Source: Clostridiales bacterium VE202-21 (lineage in GTDB: Bacteria > Bacillota > Clostridia > Lachnospirales > Lachnospiraceae). Taken from it: a stretch of DNA of 64,000 bases. The number at the start of each line of letters is the position of its first letter. The stretch's first letter is position 1. This document shows positions 1 through 7,896 of this stretch, piece after piece. The stretch covers positions 1 through 64,000 of the forward strand of contig BAIF02000079.1 of the NCBI GenBank assembly GCA_000509105.1, in the 5' to 3' direction. The translations under genes were made by a program, and so were the position numbers. Below the pieces are notes generated by a model. That model did no database searches and was not told where the DNA came from. It worked only from the letters and a program-made list of their open reading frames with translations.

Positions 1-56
1 CGACAAGTCTAAAGCTTGCCGACTAAATCCCGATTTGTTAAAAAAAAATGAACTGG

Positions 57-85
57 CTGACACGAAGTCTGTTTTATGATATACT
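57..85 (+). promoter_or_regulatory. sigma-A promoter of the alarmone synthetase gene
   Basis: CTGACA at 57-62 and TATACT at 80-85 are separated by 17 bases, so transcription would begin near 92. This places the upstream in-frame ATG at 48 before the promoter and supports translation starting at 135. Confidence 0.6.
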
Positions 86-134
86 AGAAAGGATTGGGAA
101 AGGGGGATTTTCCAAATTGAGAGGAGAACTGCAG

Positions 135-866
135 ATGCACGATGCTATCAAAAATTATGAAGATGTAGATAGCTGGAAAACGGTTATTTTTTTATATAAT
201 GCTGCGCTGAAAGAAGTTGGGACAAAGCTGGAGATTCTGAACGATGAATTTCAGCATGTACATCAGTATAATCCGATAGAACATATTAAGACACGTATTA
301 AAACTCCGGAGAGTATCGTAAAGAAGCTAAAACGGTATGGACATGAGACATCTATTGAGAATATGGTTAAATATATTAATGATATTGCGGGGGTTCGTCT
401 GATCTGTTCTTTTACATCTGATATTTACCGTCTGGCCGAGATGATCGGGAATCAAAGCGATCTGAAGGTTCTTTCGATTAAAGATTATATAAAGAACCCG
501 AAGGAGAGCGGCTATAAGAGCTATCATATGCTGGTTTCAGTGCCCATTTTCTTATCTGACAGTGTCGTGGATACCAAAGTTGAGATACAGATCCGGACAA
601 TTGCTATGGATTTCTGGGCAAGTCTGGAGCATAAGATTTATTATAAGTTCGAAGGGAATGCGCCGGACTATATTAGCCGGGATCTCCGGGAATGTGCACA
701 GATGGTTGCTGAACTTGATGATAAGATGCTTTCTCTGAATGAGGCGATTCAGGCATGCCTTGTAGAGGAAAGCAGCGAGCAAGAGAAAGAGCGGCTCGAT
801 GACATTACGGCTAATGTCATTGGGGGGAGAAGAAGTGAAAAAAGTAATGAGATCATTGGACGATAA
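135..866 (+). CDS. relQ: small alarmone synthetase, RelA/SpoT-like (RelQ type)
   Basis: Single-domain (p)ppGpp synthetase of 243 residues that would transfer pyrophosphate from ATP to GDP/GTP in the cytoplasm. Family motifs are visible in order: RIKTPESIVKKL, NDIAGVRLIC, SGYKSYHML and VEIQIRT followed by DFWASLEHKIYYK. There is no HD hydrolase, TGS or ACT domain, so it is a small synthetase rather than a full Rel. The start at 135 is preferred over the in-frame ATG at 48 because GAGGAG lies at 121-126 and the promoter lies between the two. It stands alone, followed by a terminator. A separate HD hydrolase gene occurs at 16283. Assignment to RelQ rather than RelP is by overall resemblance only. 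Confidence 0.9.
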   Translation: MHDAIKNYEDVDSWKTVIFLYNAALKEVGTKLEILNDEFQHVHQYNPIEHIKTRIKTPESIVKKLKRYGHETSIENMVKYINDIAGVRLICSFTSDIYRLAEMIGNQSDLKVLSIKDYIKNPKESGYKSYHMLVSVPIFLSDSVVDTKVEIQIRTIAMDFWASLEHKIYYKFEGNAPDYISRDLRECAQMVAELDDKMLSLNEAIQACLVEESSEQEKERLDDITANVIGGRRSEKSNEIIGR

Positions 867-962
867 ATAGGGGATTCTAGGCGACGGTATCAGACCGCTG
901 CAGAGATCTGAAGCAGGATTCCATGGACGTGGAGCTGACGCGTAACAGTATCTCAATATAAT

Positions 963-1053
963 AAAAGCCACATGTTGAACAATGCCGGAATATACGGGAG
1001 TGCAGGCTGCACCGCTGTGTTTGCCGGCGTTGGTCAACATGTTGGCTTTTTAT
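963..1053 (+). terminator. long imperfect hairpin with T-rich end
   Basis: The arm AAAAGCCACATGTTGA at 963-978 pairs with TCAACATGTTGGCTTTT at about 1034-1050, followed by T-rich sequence. The 50-base interior contains further pairing (TGCCGG with CCGGC, and GTGCAG with CTGCAC). It probably ends relQ transcription; the size is large for a simple terminator. Confidence 0.6.
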
Positions 1054-1152
1054 TTATTAAAAAGCACTGCCGGCTTGATAAGGACTGTGGCATAAAAATA
1101 GAAGTGTTTAGGTATTTGACAGGGAAATTTTTTAAATTTTTATAGATAGGTA

Positions 1153-1207
1153 TTGACATTTTGTGCTGAGTGTGATTATATGAACATATGAACAGGTATT
1201 CATATGT
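1153..1207 (+). promoter_or_regulatory. promoter with ArsR/SmtB-type operator for the first metal pump
   Basis: TTGACA at 1153-1158 is followed by a weak -10 (TATATG at 1177-1182). Overlapping it is a perfect 9-base inverted repeat, ACATATGAA (1184-1192), six bases, TTCATATGT (1199-1207). The core TGAAC-N4-(A/G)TTCA matches the palindrome in front of the arsR gene at 3855-3868, so both are probably bound by that repressor. Confidence 0.7.
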
Positions 1208-1228
1208 ATAAGCATTGGAGGTACGACT

Positions 1229-2053
1229 ATGGCACAACAGGCTTTGAATAAAAAGACGTATCCAGAGAATACGGCTTGCGGATGTGGGTATGATCACAAT
1301 TCCGGAAAAGAACATTGTTACGGGGATCTAAGAGGACATCAGCACGAGGAAGCACAGGAGCATCAGCATAAGCACAAACATGAACATGGAGAAGTATGCG
1401 GCTGTCATCATGATCACCACAGCAGCCATGGACAGGATGAGCATCATCACGGCGAAAACTGCAGCTGCGGACATACTCATGGAAGCAGTGGACACGGCAG
1501 TGACGGACACAGCCATGAAAACAGCGGACACAGCGGTGACGGACATAGTCATGATGCGCTGGAACAGCGTGAGGTGAATCATGCATTTGACCATGTACAG
1601 AAGCAGGTTTATATTCTGGAAAACCTGGGATGTGCAAATTGTGCAGCTAAAATAGAACGGAAAATACAGGAGCTGCCTCAGGTTGATTTTGCAAACATTA
1701 TTTTTGCAACAAAGCAGCTGCAGGTGGTTACCAATACGGAGGAGGAACTGCTTCCGGTATTTCAGGAAATCTGTTCTTCCATAGAGAATGAAGTTACTGT
1801 CTTGAAAAGAGATAGAAAACCGACCCGGCAGCAAACCGCATCTAAGGGGAAATTCAGTGAGAATAAGAAGGATTTCTGGGAGATCGGCATTGGAGCTGTT
1901 TTTATGGCAGGAGGGATACTGACAGAAACGGTAAGTGGAAATCTCTCGTTGATCCTGTTTCTAGCCGGGTATCTCGTACTGGGAAGGGCTGTGCTGTTTA
2001 CTGCAGCAAAAAACCTGGCAAAGGCCATGTGTTTGATGAAAATTTCCTTATGA
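1229..2053 (+). CDS. CPx-type heavy-metal P-type ATPase, N-terminal part (interrupted)
   Basis: First part of a ZntA/CadA-like efflux ATPase (Zn2+/Cd2+/Pb2+ export across the membrane). Residues 10-115 are extremely rich in His, Gly and Cys, including HxH runs, a likely metal buffer. A heavy-metal-associated domain follows with the GCANC motif (C135 and C138), then the first hydrophobic segments. The frame ends in NLAKAMCLMKISL, whereas the next frame continues KGHVFDENFLM, the expected family sequence, so one base appears to be missing near 2018-2023. A heptamer A AAA AAC sits in frame at 2008-2014; a -1 shift there would also rejoin the frames. Start at 1229 has GGAG upstream. An ArsR-type operator lies in the promoter. 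Confidence 0.75.
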   Translation: MAQQALNKKTYPENTACGCGYDHNSGKEHCYGDLRGHQHEEAQEHQHKHKHEHGEVCGCHHDHHSSHGQDEHHHGENCSCGHTHGSSGHGSDGHSHENSGHSGDGHSHDALEQREVNHAFDHVQKQVYILENLGCANCAAKIERKIQELPQVDFANIIFATKQLQVVTNTEEELLPVFQEICSSIENEVTVLKRDRKPTRQQTASKGKFSENKKDFWEIGIGAVFMAGGILTETVSGNLSLILFLAGYLVLGRAVLFTAAKNLAKAMCLMKISL

Positions 2054-3693
2054 GCATTGCGACGCTGGGGGCATTTCTGATTAGCGAATACCCGGAGGCT
2101 GTCGGAGTTATGCTTTTCTACCGCGTGGGGGAACTGTTTGAGGAAATCGCAGTCTCCAGAAGCCGCAGCCAGATTATGGATGCAGTTGACATGCGGCCGG
2201 AAGTAGTCAACAAGGTGGCTGGGAAAGAGATTCTGGTGATTCCTGCGGAGGAAGCGTGCATAGGTGATATCCTTCTGGTGCGGCCCGGTGACAGGATTCC
2301 TCTGGATGGCACCATCGTAGAGGGGGAAAGCCGGATTGATACGTCACCGGTGACAGGAGAGCCCGTCCCTGTCGCAGCCAAGGCCGGGGATGCGGTTACA
2401 TCGGGGTGTGTAAATACATCGGGGCTCTTGAAAATACGTGCTGATAAGATTTTGGAGGATTCCATGGTCACCAGAATTCTGGATTCTGTGGAAAATGCGG
2501 CGGCAAGCAAACCGAAGATTGACCGGTTTATTACCAGGTTCTCAAGAGTGTATACTCCTTTCGTAGTGGCTCTTGCAATCGCAACGGCAGTGATTCCTTC
2601 CCTGATAACAGGGGACTGGAACTACTGGGTATATACAGCGCTTACATTTCTTGTGATTAGCTGTCCCTGTGCACTTGTACTTAGCGTACCGCTGGCATTC
2701 TTCTCTGGAATCGGTGCAGGTTCCAAAAAAGGCATTCTTTTTAAGGGCGGGGTCGCCATTGAGGCTCTGCAGGGTGTAAAGTCCATTGTTATGGATAAAA
2801 CCGGAACCATTACGGAAGGAAACTTTGTCCTTCAGAATGTGGTGCCGGCGGCCGGATTTGACGAAGAAAGGCTGCTGGCTCTTGCGGGCAGCTGCGAGAT
2901 GACATCCACACATCCGATTGCTGTGAGTATCGTAACTGCGGCTGAGGAGAAAACAATCGGCCTGCAGCACCCTTTATCCGTGGAAGAGATTTCTGGGAAA
3001 GGGGTAAGGGCGCAGTTGGACGAAGGAATTGTACTATGCGGCAATAGAAAATTGCTGGAAGCATATGACGTGGAGTTAGGCCAGTATTCAGATGCCTCAT
3101 ACGGTACGGAAGTACTGCTGGCGCTGAATGGAGTGTATGCAGGGCAACTTGTGATTGCGGATACGATCAAGACAGACGCGAAACCGGCGGTGGCTGCTAT
3201 GAAACGGATGGGAATTCTTACCGCTATGTTGACGGGAGACGCCAGAAAGAGCGCCGAGACGGTGGGGAGAGAGACCGGAATCGATGAAATCCATGCAAAA
3301 CTGCTTCCTGAGAATAAGGTGGAAGAATTGAAGCGTATTCGCGAGGCCCATGGCAGCGTAATGTTTGTTGGTGACGGGATTAATGATGCACCGGTTCTTG
3401 CGGGGGCTGACGTAGGCGCCGCGATGGGAAGCGGGGCAGATGCGGCCATAGAGGCGGCGGATGTGGTATTTATGACTTCATCTATGGAGGCAATTCCCCA
3501 GTCACTCCAGATTGCAAGGACAACAGGATCCATAGCGCGGCAGAACGTAGTGTTTGCCCTGGCTATCAAAATCCTGGTTATGATACTGGGCCTTGCAGGC
3601 CTCGCCAACATGTGGATGGCAGTTTTTGCGGATACGGGAGTGGCGGTGCTCTGCATTTTGAATTCTGTGAGAGTGCTTTATAAGAAGCTGTAA
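2029..3693 (+). CDS. CPx-type heavy-metal P-type ATPase, catalytic part (interrupted)
   Basis: Continuation of the gene starting at 1229. It holds the actuator loop (DTSPVTGEP), the metal-binding CPC in the membrane (SCPCALVLSVPLAF), the phosphorylated aspartate motif DKTGT, the STHPIA nucleotide-binding motif, MLTGD and the hinge GDGINDAP. All catalytic motifs are present, so the protein would be functional if the frames are joined. The nominal start at 2029 is a GTG without a ribosome site and is inside the missing junction; independent expression is unlikely. The CPC motif and His-rich partner domain favour Zn/Cd/Pb over Cu. A strong terminator follows at 3731. Confidence 0.8.
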   Translation: MFDENFLMSIATLGAFLISEYPEAVGVMLFYRVGELFEEIAVSRSRSQIMDAVDMRPEVVNKVAGKEILVIPAEEACIGDILLVRPGDRIPLDGTIVEGESRIDTSPVTGEPVPVAAKAGDAVTSGCVNTSGLLKIRADKILEDSMVTRILDSVENAAASKPKIDRFITRFSRVYTPFVVALAIATAVIPSLITGDWNYWVYTALTFLVISCPCALVLSVPLAFFSGIGAGSKKGILFKGGVAIEALQGVKSIVMDKTGTITEGNFVLQNVVPAAGFDEERLLALAGSCEMTSTHPIAVSIVTAAEEKTIGLQHPLSVEEISGKGVRAQLDEGIVLCGNRKLLEAYDVELGQYSDASYGTEVLLALNGVYAGQLVIADTIKTDAKPAVAAMKRMGILTAMLTGDARKSAETVGRETGIDEIHAKLLPENKVEELKRIREAHGSVMFVGDGINDAPVLAGADVGAAMGSGADAAIEAADVVFMTSSMEAIPQSLQIARTTGSIARQNVVFALAIKILVMILGLAGLANMWMAVFADTGVAVLCILNSVRVLYKKL

Positions 3694-3730
3694 CACGAAC
3701 GTTCCGGGAAATAAATAATAAAACTTAAGA

Positions 3731-3768
3731 AAGAAACGCAGACCGTTGAGTATGCGTTTCTTTTTTAT
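3731..3768 (+). terminator. rho-independent terminator after the first pump gene
   Basis: Stem AAGAAACGCA (3731-3740) pairs with TGCGTTTCTT (3753-3762), with a 12-base loop and a T-run to 3766. Confidence 0.85.
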
Positions 3769-3819
3769 AAGTATCCAGAAAAATGGGAATGATATAAAGG
3801 ACAGACGGGCCTGCATTGC

Positions 3820-3871
3820 TTGACCCGGCAGCGTATTTTTCGTATAATAATATCTGAACGGTTGTTCACAT
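3820..3871 (+). promoter_or_regulatory. arsR promoter and operator
   Basis: TTGACC at 3820-3825, 17 bases, TATAAT at 3843-3848. Immediately downstream, over the expected transcription start, lies TGAAC-GGTT-GTTCA (3855-3868), the classical ArsR/SmtB half-site arrangement. The position fits autorepression relieved by metal. Confidence 0.8.
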
Positions 3872-3888
3872 GAAGGGAGATTCGGTAT

Positions 3889-4248
3889 ATGGGAAAAATG
3901 GAAGTGGAACATTGTGATTTCATGCATGTACACGAAGATATTGTAAAGAAGGTCCAGGAGAACATGCCGGGACCGGAGGAGCTTCAGGATCTGGCAGATT
4001 TTTTTAAAGTGTTTGGAGACTCTACCAGGATTAAAATTTTATGTATGCTGTGGCAGTCAGAGATGTGTGTGTGCGATCTTGCACAGTCACTGAGTATGAC
4101 GCAGTCAGCGATCTCACACCAGCTCAGGGTATTGAAGCAGATGAAGCTGGTTACGAACCGCAGGGAAGGGAAGACGGTGTTCTATTCTCTTGCTGACGGT
4201 CATATCAAGACTATTATGAACCAGGGATTGGAACATATCAGAGAATAG
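3889..4248 (+). CDS. ArsR/SmtB/CadC-family metal-responsive repressor
   Basis: 119-residue winged-helix repressor. The alpha-3 metal motif EMCVCDL gives C60 and C62, with C9 near the N terminus as a further CadC-like ligand candidate. The C-terminal helix has D103, H105, H116 and E119, with the exact spacing of the alpha-5 zinc site of SmtB/CzrA. The recognition helix lies in MTQSAISHQLRVLKQ. So the protein carries residues of both known metal sites of this family. It sits between two P-type ATPase genes and has matching operators in front of itself and of the first pump. AAGGGAG at 3873-3879 supports the start. Likely inducers are Zn, Cd or Pb; this is inference. Confidence 0.9.
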   Translation: MGKMEVEHCDFMHVHEDIVKKVQENMPGPEELQDLADFFKVFGDSTRIKILCMLWQSEMCVCDLAQSLSMTQSAISHQLRVLKQMKLVTNRREGKTVFYSLADGHIKTIMNQGLEHIRE

Positions 4249-4280
4249 AATCATGGAGAAAGGAAAATAAGGGGGCCAAG

Positions 4281-4853
4281 ATGGCAAGGGAAGTTAGAAA
4301 GAAATGCATTGAAATCGGAATCGGCCTGCTATTATACATCAATGCATTGTTTTCGGTCAGGCACTGGGATATGACGGGGAGGACAGAATTGCTTTTGTTC
4401 CTGCTCCCATATCTGGTTATGTCACTGGGAATATTCTGGGACATATTGAAGAACGTAAAAAGATTACATATTTTTGATGAGAATCTGCTGATGATCCTTG
4501 CGACTGTCGGCGCTTTAGCAATCGGCAAACATACGGAAGCAGTCGGCGCAATCCTGTTCTTCCAGTTTGGCAGGACAATAGAAGTCATTTCTCTGTCCGC
4601 AACAAAGAAGTCTATTGCGAAGTTTATGGATATACGTCCGGAATATGCGAACCGTAAGATACGTGGCAAAGAGGAAAAGGTACATCCCCGGGAACTGCGG
4701 CTCAGGCAAATTATTGTAATTAAGCCGGGAGAACGGATCCCGGTGGATGCGGTTATCACGCAGGGAATGAGCATGGTGGATACAAAAGCTTACGGGGGAG
4801 TCGGAGCCAAGAGAAGTGAAGATCGGGGACCGGCTTTACAGTGGCAGCATTAA
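4281..4853 (+). CDS. second heavy-metal P-type ATPase, N-terminal part (interrupted)
   Basis: Second CPx-type ATPase, lacking an N-terminal metal-binding domain and beginning directly with membrane helices, then the conserved HIFDENLLMILATVGALAIG segment and the start of the actuator domain. The frame is lost exactly at the actuator motif: it reads MVDTKA then YGGVGAKRSED, while the alternative frame reads LTGESEPREVKIGDR. Two bases missing (or one extra) near 4785-4791 would restore DTKALTGES. This is downstream of arsR by 32 bases and probably co-transcribed with it. As written, the product would be dead. Confidence 0.7.
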   Translation: MAREVRKKCIEIGIGLLLYINALFSVRHWDMTGRTELLLFLLPYLVMSLGIFWDILKNVKRLHIFDENLLMILATVGALAIGKHTEAVGAILFFQFGRTIEVISLSATKKSIAKFMDIRPEYANRKIRGKEEKVHPRELRLRQIIVIKPGERIPVDAVITQGMSMVDTKAYGGVGAKRSEDRGPALQWQH

Positions 4854-6138
4854 CATCAGCGGCGTGTTGGAGGCCAGAGTGTCCAAGGTATATGAAGATT
4901 CTACTGCATCCAGGATTCTGGAACTGGTGGAGAATGCCAACAATAATAAGGCACAGAGTGAAAGTTTTGCAGACAAATTTTCCCGTTTTTATACGCCGGT
5001 GGTTACGCTGATCGGTGTACTTGTTATGATTCTTCCGCCCTTGATGCTGCAGGGAGCGGATCAGGAGACCTGGCTTTACCGGGGACTTATTTTTTTGGTA
5101 GCGGCATGTCCATGCGGCCTGCTTGTCTCGGTACCTCTTGCATTTCTCGGAGGAATCGGTGCAGCATCCCGTCAGGGAGTGCTGATCAAAGGGAGCAACT
5201 ATCTGGAGGCGCTTTCGAAAACAGAGACGTTTGTTTTTGATAAGACTGGTACGCTGACGGAAGGTATTTTCCATGTGAAGGCTATCTGTCCGAAGCATAT
5301 GGAGGACGCTGACCTATTGGAAATTACTGCCTACGGGGAGTCCTATTCCAACCATCCGATTGCGGTGTCTCTGAGAGCTGCCTACGGCAAGTCGATCGAC
5401 AGCAGCAGGGTGGAGTCTATCCAGGAGTCCTCCGGCTTTGGCGTCTGTGCACAGATTGACGGCAGGCAGGTATACATTGGGAGTTCCAAGTTTATGAACC
5501 AGCGGGGCTTCTTCTATCAGCCGGTACAGGAGATCGGCACAGTAGTGCATGTGGCTGTGGATGGGGAATATGAAGGATATATTCTGATTGCAGATGTGAT
5601 CCGTCCGGATGCAAAATGGACGATCCGCTGGCTGCAGAAACACCAGATTGAGTCAGTCATGCTCACCGGAGATAACCAGAGAGTGGCGGATGATGCAGCA
5701 AAACAACTGGGGATTGAGTATGTTTATGCGAACCTGATGCCGGAAGATAAGGTAGAGCAGGTGAAAGAGTTTATGGAAAGCCAGATGGAATCGGAAAAAC
5801 TCGCATTTGTCGGCGATGGTATTAACGATGCACCAGGGCTGGCGCTGGCAGATATCGGGATTGCCATGGGCGGTTTGGGAGCGGATGCCGCATTGGAGGC
5901 TGCAGATATTATCCTTATGGAAGATGAACCCTCTAGGATTGTGAATGCGATTAAGATTTCAAAGGGCACGATCCGCGCAGTAAAACAAAATTTGGTGTTT
6001 GCCATAGGCATGAAGGTTATTCTCTTATTTTTGGCGGCGCTTGGCTATGTGACGATGCAGAATGCCATTATTGCGGATATGGCTGTGATGTTGATTAATA
6101 TATTGAATTCATTCTGGGTATTAAAATATCCGGAATAA
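4816..6138 (+). CDS. second heavy-metal P-type ATPase, catalytic part (interrupted)
   Basis: Continuation of the gene at 4281. Motifs in order: ACPCGLLVSVPLAF (membrane CPC), FDKTGTLTEG (phosphorylation site), SNHPIAVS, MLTGDN and GDGINDAPG. The nominal GTG start at 4816 has no clear ribosome site and falls after the TGES motif, so this piece cannot work alone. The CPC and DKTGT elements again point to Zn/Cd/Pb export. Two neighbouring pumps both being interrupted is odd: pseudogenes, sequence error or recoding are all possible. Confidence 0.75.
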   Translation: MKIGDRLYSGSINISGVLEARVSKVYEDSTASRILELVENANNNKAQSESFADKFSRFYTPVVTLIGVLVMILPPLMLQGADQETWLYRGLIFLVAACPCGLLVSVPLAFLGGIGAASRQGVLIKGSNYLEALSKTETFVFDKTGTLTEGIFHVKAICPKHMEDADLLEITAYGESYSNHPIAVSLRAAYGKSIDSSRVESIQESSGFGVCAQIDGRQVYIGSSKFMNQRGFFYQPVQEIGTVVHVAVDGEYEGYILIADVIRPDAKWTIRWLQKHQIESVMLTGDNQRVADDAAKQLGIEYVYANLMPEDKVEQVKEFMESQMESEKLAFVGDGINDAPGLALADIGIAMGGLGADAALEAADIILMEDEPSRIVNAIKISKGTIRAVKQNLVFAIGMKVILLFLAALGYVTMQNAIIADMAVMLINILNSFWVLKYPE

Positions 6139-6149
6139 AAGGAGCATAT

Positions 6150-6740
6150 ATGAGAAAAGTTATAATATACGCTGTGCTGGCTGTTTTTCTGCTGACAGGG
6201 TGCAGCGGCGGAATGGACTATGTGTCCGAGGGTACCGCGCATTTGCAGGAACATCAGTATGAGGAGGCAGCCGGTTCTTTTGAGAAGGCGATCCGTTTAT
6301 CTGAGCAGGCAGCCGGTTCTTCAAAGAAGGAAGAAGCGGAAAAGATAGATGTGGCTGAAGCCTACCGTGGACTCGGGATGGCACGTTATGAGCTTCAGGA
6401 TTATGAGAAGGCCAGGGATGCATTTCAGAAGGTATTGGATCATGACGGAAAAGCAACAGCGGTTCTTTATAATTTTATAGGAGTCTGTTCTATGCATTTG
6501 AATGACCCGCAGGGGGCATTGGACGCATTTGGTGAGGGAATTAAGTTGGCTGGGGATACAGCGGGGGCGCAAGAGACGGACGATGCAGAGGTGATCCGGG
6601 AAATGAAGTTTAATGAAGTCGTATGTTATGAAAAGTTACATGACTGGGAGAATGCGAAGATTAAAATACAGGAGTATGTCAGCGAGTATCCTGATGACCA
6701 GGATGCACAGAAAGAGGCAGCTTTTCTCAGCACCAGATAG
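6150..6740 (+). CDS. TPR-repeat lipoprotein
   Basis: 196-residue exported protein. The N terminus is a lipoprotein signal (hydrophobic VIIYAVLAVFLL, then LTGC as lipobox, cysteine 18). The rest is built of tetratricopeptide-like repeats: YEEAAGSFEKAIRLSEQ, YRGLGMARYELQDYEKARDAFQKVL, YNFIGVCSMHLNDPQGALDAFGEGI and a final NAKIKIQEYVSEYP. TPR proteins act as protein-binding scaffolds; no specific partner can be named. It starts 11 bases after the pump gene with AAAGGAG and is followed 25 bases later by mnmM, so it may be read through from either operon. Confidence 0.85.
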   Translation: MRKVIIYAVLAVFLLTGCSGGMDYVSEGTAHLQEHQYEEAAGSFEKAIRLSEQAAGSSKKEEAEKIDVAEAYRGLGMARYELQDYEKARDAFQKVLDHDGKATAVLYNFIGVCSMHLNDPQGALDAFGEGIKLAGDTAGAQETDDAEVIREMKFNEVVCYEKLHDWENAKIKIQEYVSEYPDDQDAQKEAAFLSTR

Positions 6741-6765
6741 AGAACATGAACAATAGGAGAAGGGT

Positions 6766-7332
6766 ATGAAATATAGTTATCAGATAACGGAGTACTGTCA
6801 TCGGTTTCTGGAGATGTATATTGAACCGGGAGATGTCTGTGTCGATGCTACGGCCGGGAATGGGAACGACACAGAGTTTCTGTGCCGGCTGGCAGGAAGC
6901 ACAGGAAAGGTGTATGCGTTTGATATCCAGCAGGAGGCATTGGCACATACAGCAGAGAGACTGGAAAGGCTGGGATTGGGATCCAGGGCCTGCCTGATCC
7001 GGGACGGACATGAAAAGATGGGAGATTACGTGAAAGAAGACGTATCTGCCATCGTTTTTAATTTGGGATATCTTCCTGGCGGGGATCACCGGATCTCCAC
7101 AAAAGCAGAGACAAGCATACTTGCAGTCGAGGAGGGAATGAAGCTTCTGAAGGCAGAGGGCGTGATGAGCCTCTGCATATACAGCGGGAAGGATTCGGGA
7201 TATGAGGAGAAAGAAGCCGTTCTCGATTACCTGAAAGGCGTGGATCCAAGAAAGTGGCTTGTAATCGTTCATCAGTTTTACAACAGGCAGAATGACCCGC
7301 CGATTCCTGTCTTTCTCATCAGGCTGAAATAA
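6766..7332 (+). CDS. mnmM: tRNA uridine-34 methyltransferase MnmM (YtqB family)
   Basis: 188-residue class I SAM-dependent methyltransferase. The SAM-binding motif is VCVDATAGNGNDTEFL, with the acidic motif VYAFDIQQEAL following, and the family signature FNLGYLPGGDH in place of a standard NPPY. The C-terminal HQFYNRQNDPPIPVFLIRLK matches the YtqB/MnmM family, which methylates 5-aminomethyl-uridine in the tRNA wobble position in Gram-positive bacteria. GGAGAAGG precedes the start. Family assignment is confident; substrate follows from characterised relatives. Confidence 0.88.
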   Translation: MKYSYQITEYCHRFLEMYIEPGDVCVDATAGNGNDTEFLCRLAGSTGKVYAFDIQQEALAHTAERLERLGLGSRACLIRDGHEKMGDYVKEDVSAIVFNLGYLPGGDHRISTKAETSILAVEEGMKLLKAEGVMSLCIYSGKDSGYEEKEAVLDYLKGVDPRKWLVIVHQFYNRQNDPPIPVFLIRLK

Positions 7333-7427
7333 ATTCATATCATAGTGCATAAAACAGGTGAAATATCCAGGGAAAAGATTTATAATATGAAAATCAGCAG
7401 AAATTATCAGTGAAACAGGAGAGAGAG

Positions 7428-7841
7428 ATGACCAGTGAATTTTCTATCGCAGTGCATGCACTTGTTTTTTTAAATCATAAAGGAACTGTATATTCGAGTG
7501 AAGGGCTGGCAGAAAATATTTGTACGAATGCCGCAAGGATACGAAAGATTATGGTAAAACTAAAAAAATCCGGACTGGTGGAGACAAAAGAAGGAATAGA
7601 CGGTGGATACCTTTTTGTGAAAAATAGTGAGGAAACAGACCTTTGTACAATCGCAGATGCGCTGGAATTTTCCTTTGTAACATCAGGATGGAAGAGCGGC
7701 AGCTCGGAGATGAAATGTCTGATAGCTTCCGGCATGGCGGGTGTCATGGAAGATTTGTATAAAGACTTAGACCAGCAGTGCCGCAGGCGTCTGCGGCAGA
7801 TTACAATAGCGGATCTGGACAAACAGATCTTTAAAACTTGA
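7428..7841 (+). CDS. Rrf2-family transcriptional regulator
   Basis: 137-residue Rrf2 protein: winged HTH (SSEGLAENICTNAARIRKIMVKLKKSGLVETKEG) followed by the wing GIDGGYLFVK and a dimerisation helix at the C terminus. Only one cysteine (in MKCLIA) lies in the region where iron-sulfur Rrf2 proteins such as IscR carry three, so a cluster-binding role is doubtful. The ATG at 7428 has AGGAGAG six bases upstream and is preferred over the GTG at 7410. Targets are unknown; no clear operator was seen. Confidence 0.82.
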   Translation: MTSEFSIAVHALVFLNHKGTVYSSEGLAENICTNAARIRKIMVKLKKSGLVETKEGIDGGYLFVKNSEETDLCTIADALEFSFVTSGWKSGSSEMKCLIASGMAGVMEDLYKDLDQQCRRRLRQITIADLDKQIFKT

Positions 7842-7862
7842 GAATATTCTGAAAATGAAGGG

Positions 7863-7883
7863 CAAAGGGGTCAGACCCCTTTG
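7863..7883. repeat. short palindromic repeat, copy 1 of 3
   Basis: AAAGGGG-TCAGA-CCCCTTT, an 8-base arm palindrome directly in front of hflX. The same element occurs at 31650-31670 and 41859-41879, each time just upstream of a start codon. Confidence 0.85.
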
Positions 7884-7896
7884 ATGGGATTACAAT

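Noticed and set aside
48-134. Upstream extension of the alarmone synthetase
   Set aside because: The ATG at 48 lies before the promoter at 57-85 and lacks a ribosome site; 135 has GAGGAG.
1227-1834. Long minus-strand frames opposite the first metal-pump gene
   Set aside because: They mirror the His/Gly-rich repeats of the real gene and lack ribosome sites.
4785-4800. Programmed +1 frameshift in the second pump gene
   Set aside because: No known slippery or stop-coupled +1 context is present, and joining there would delete the conserved alanine of the TGES loop; an indel is simpler.
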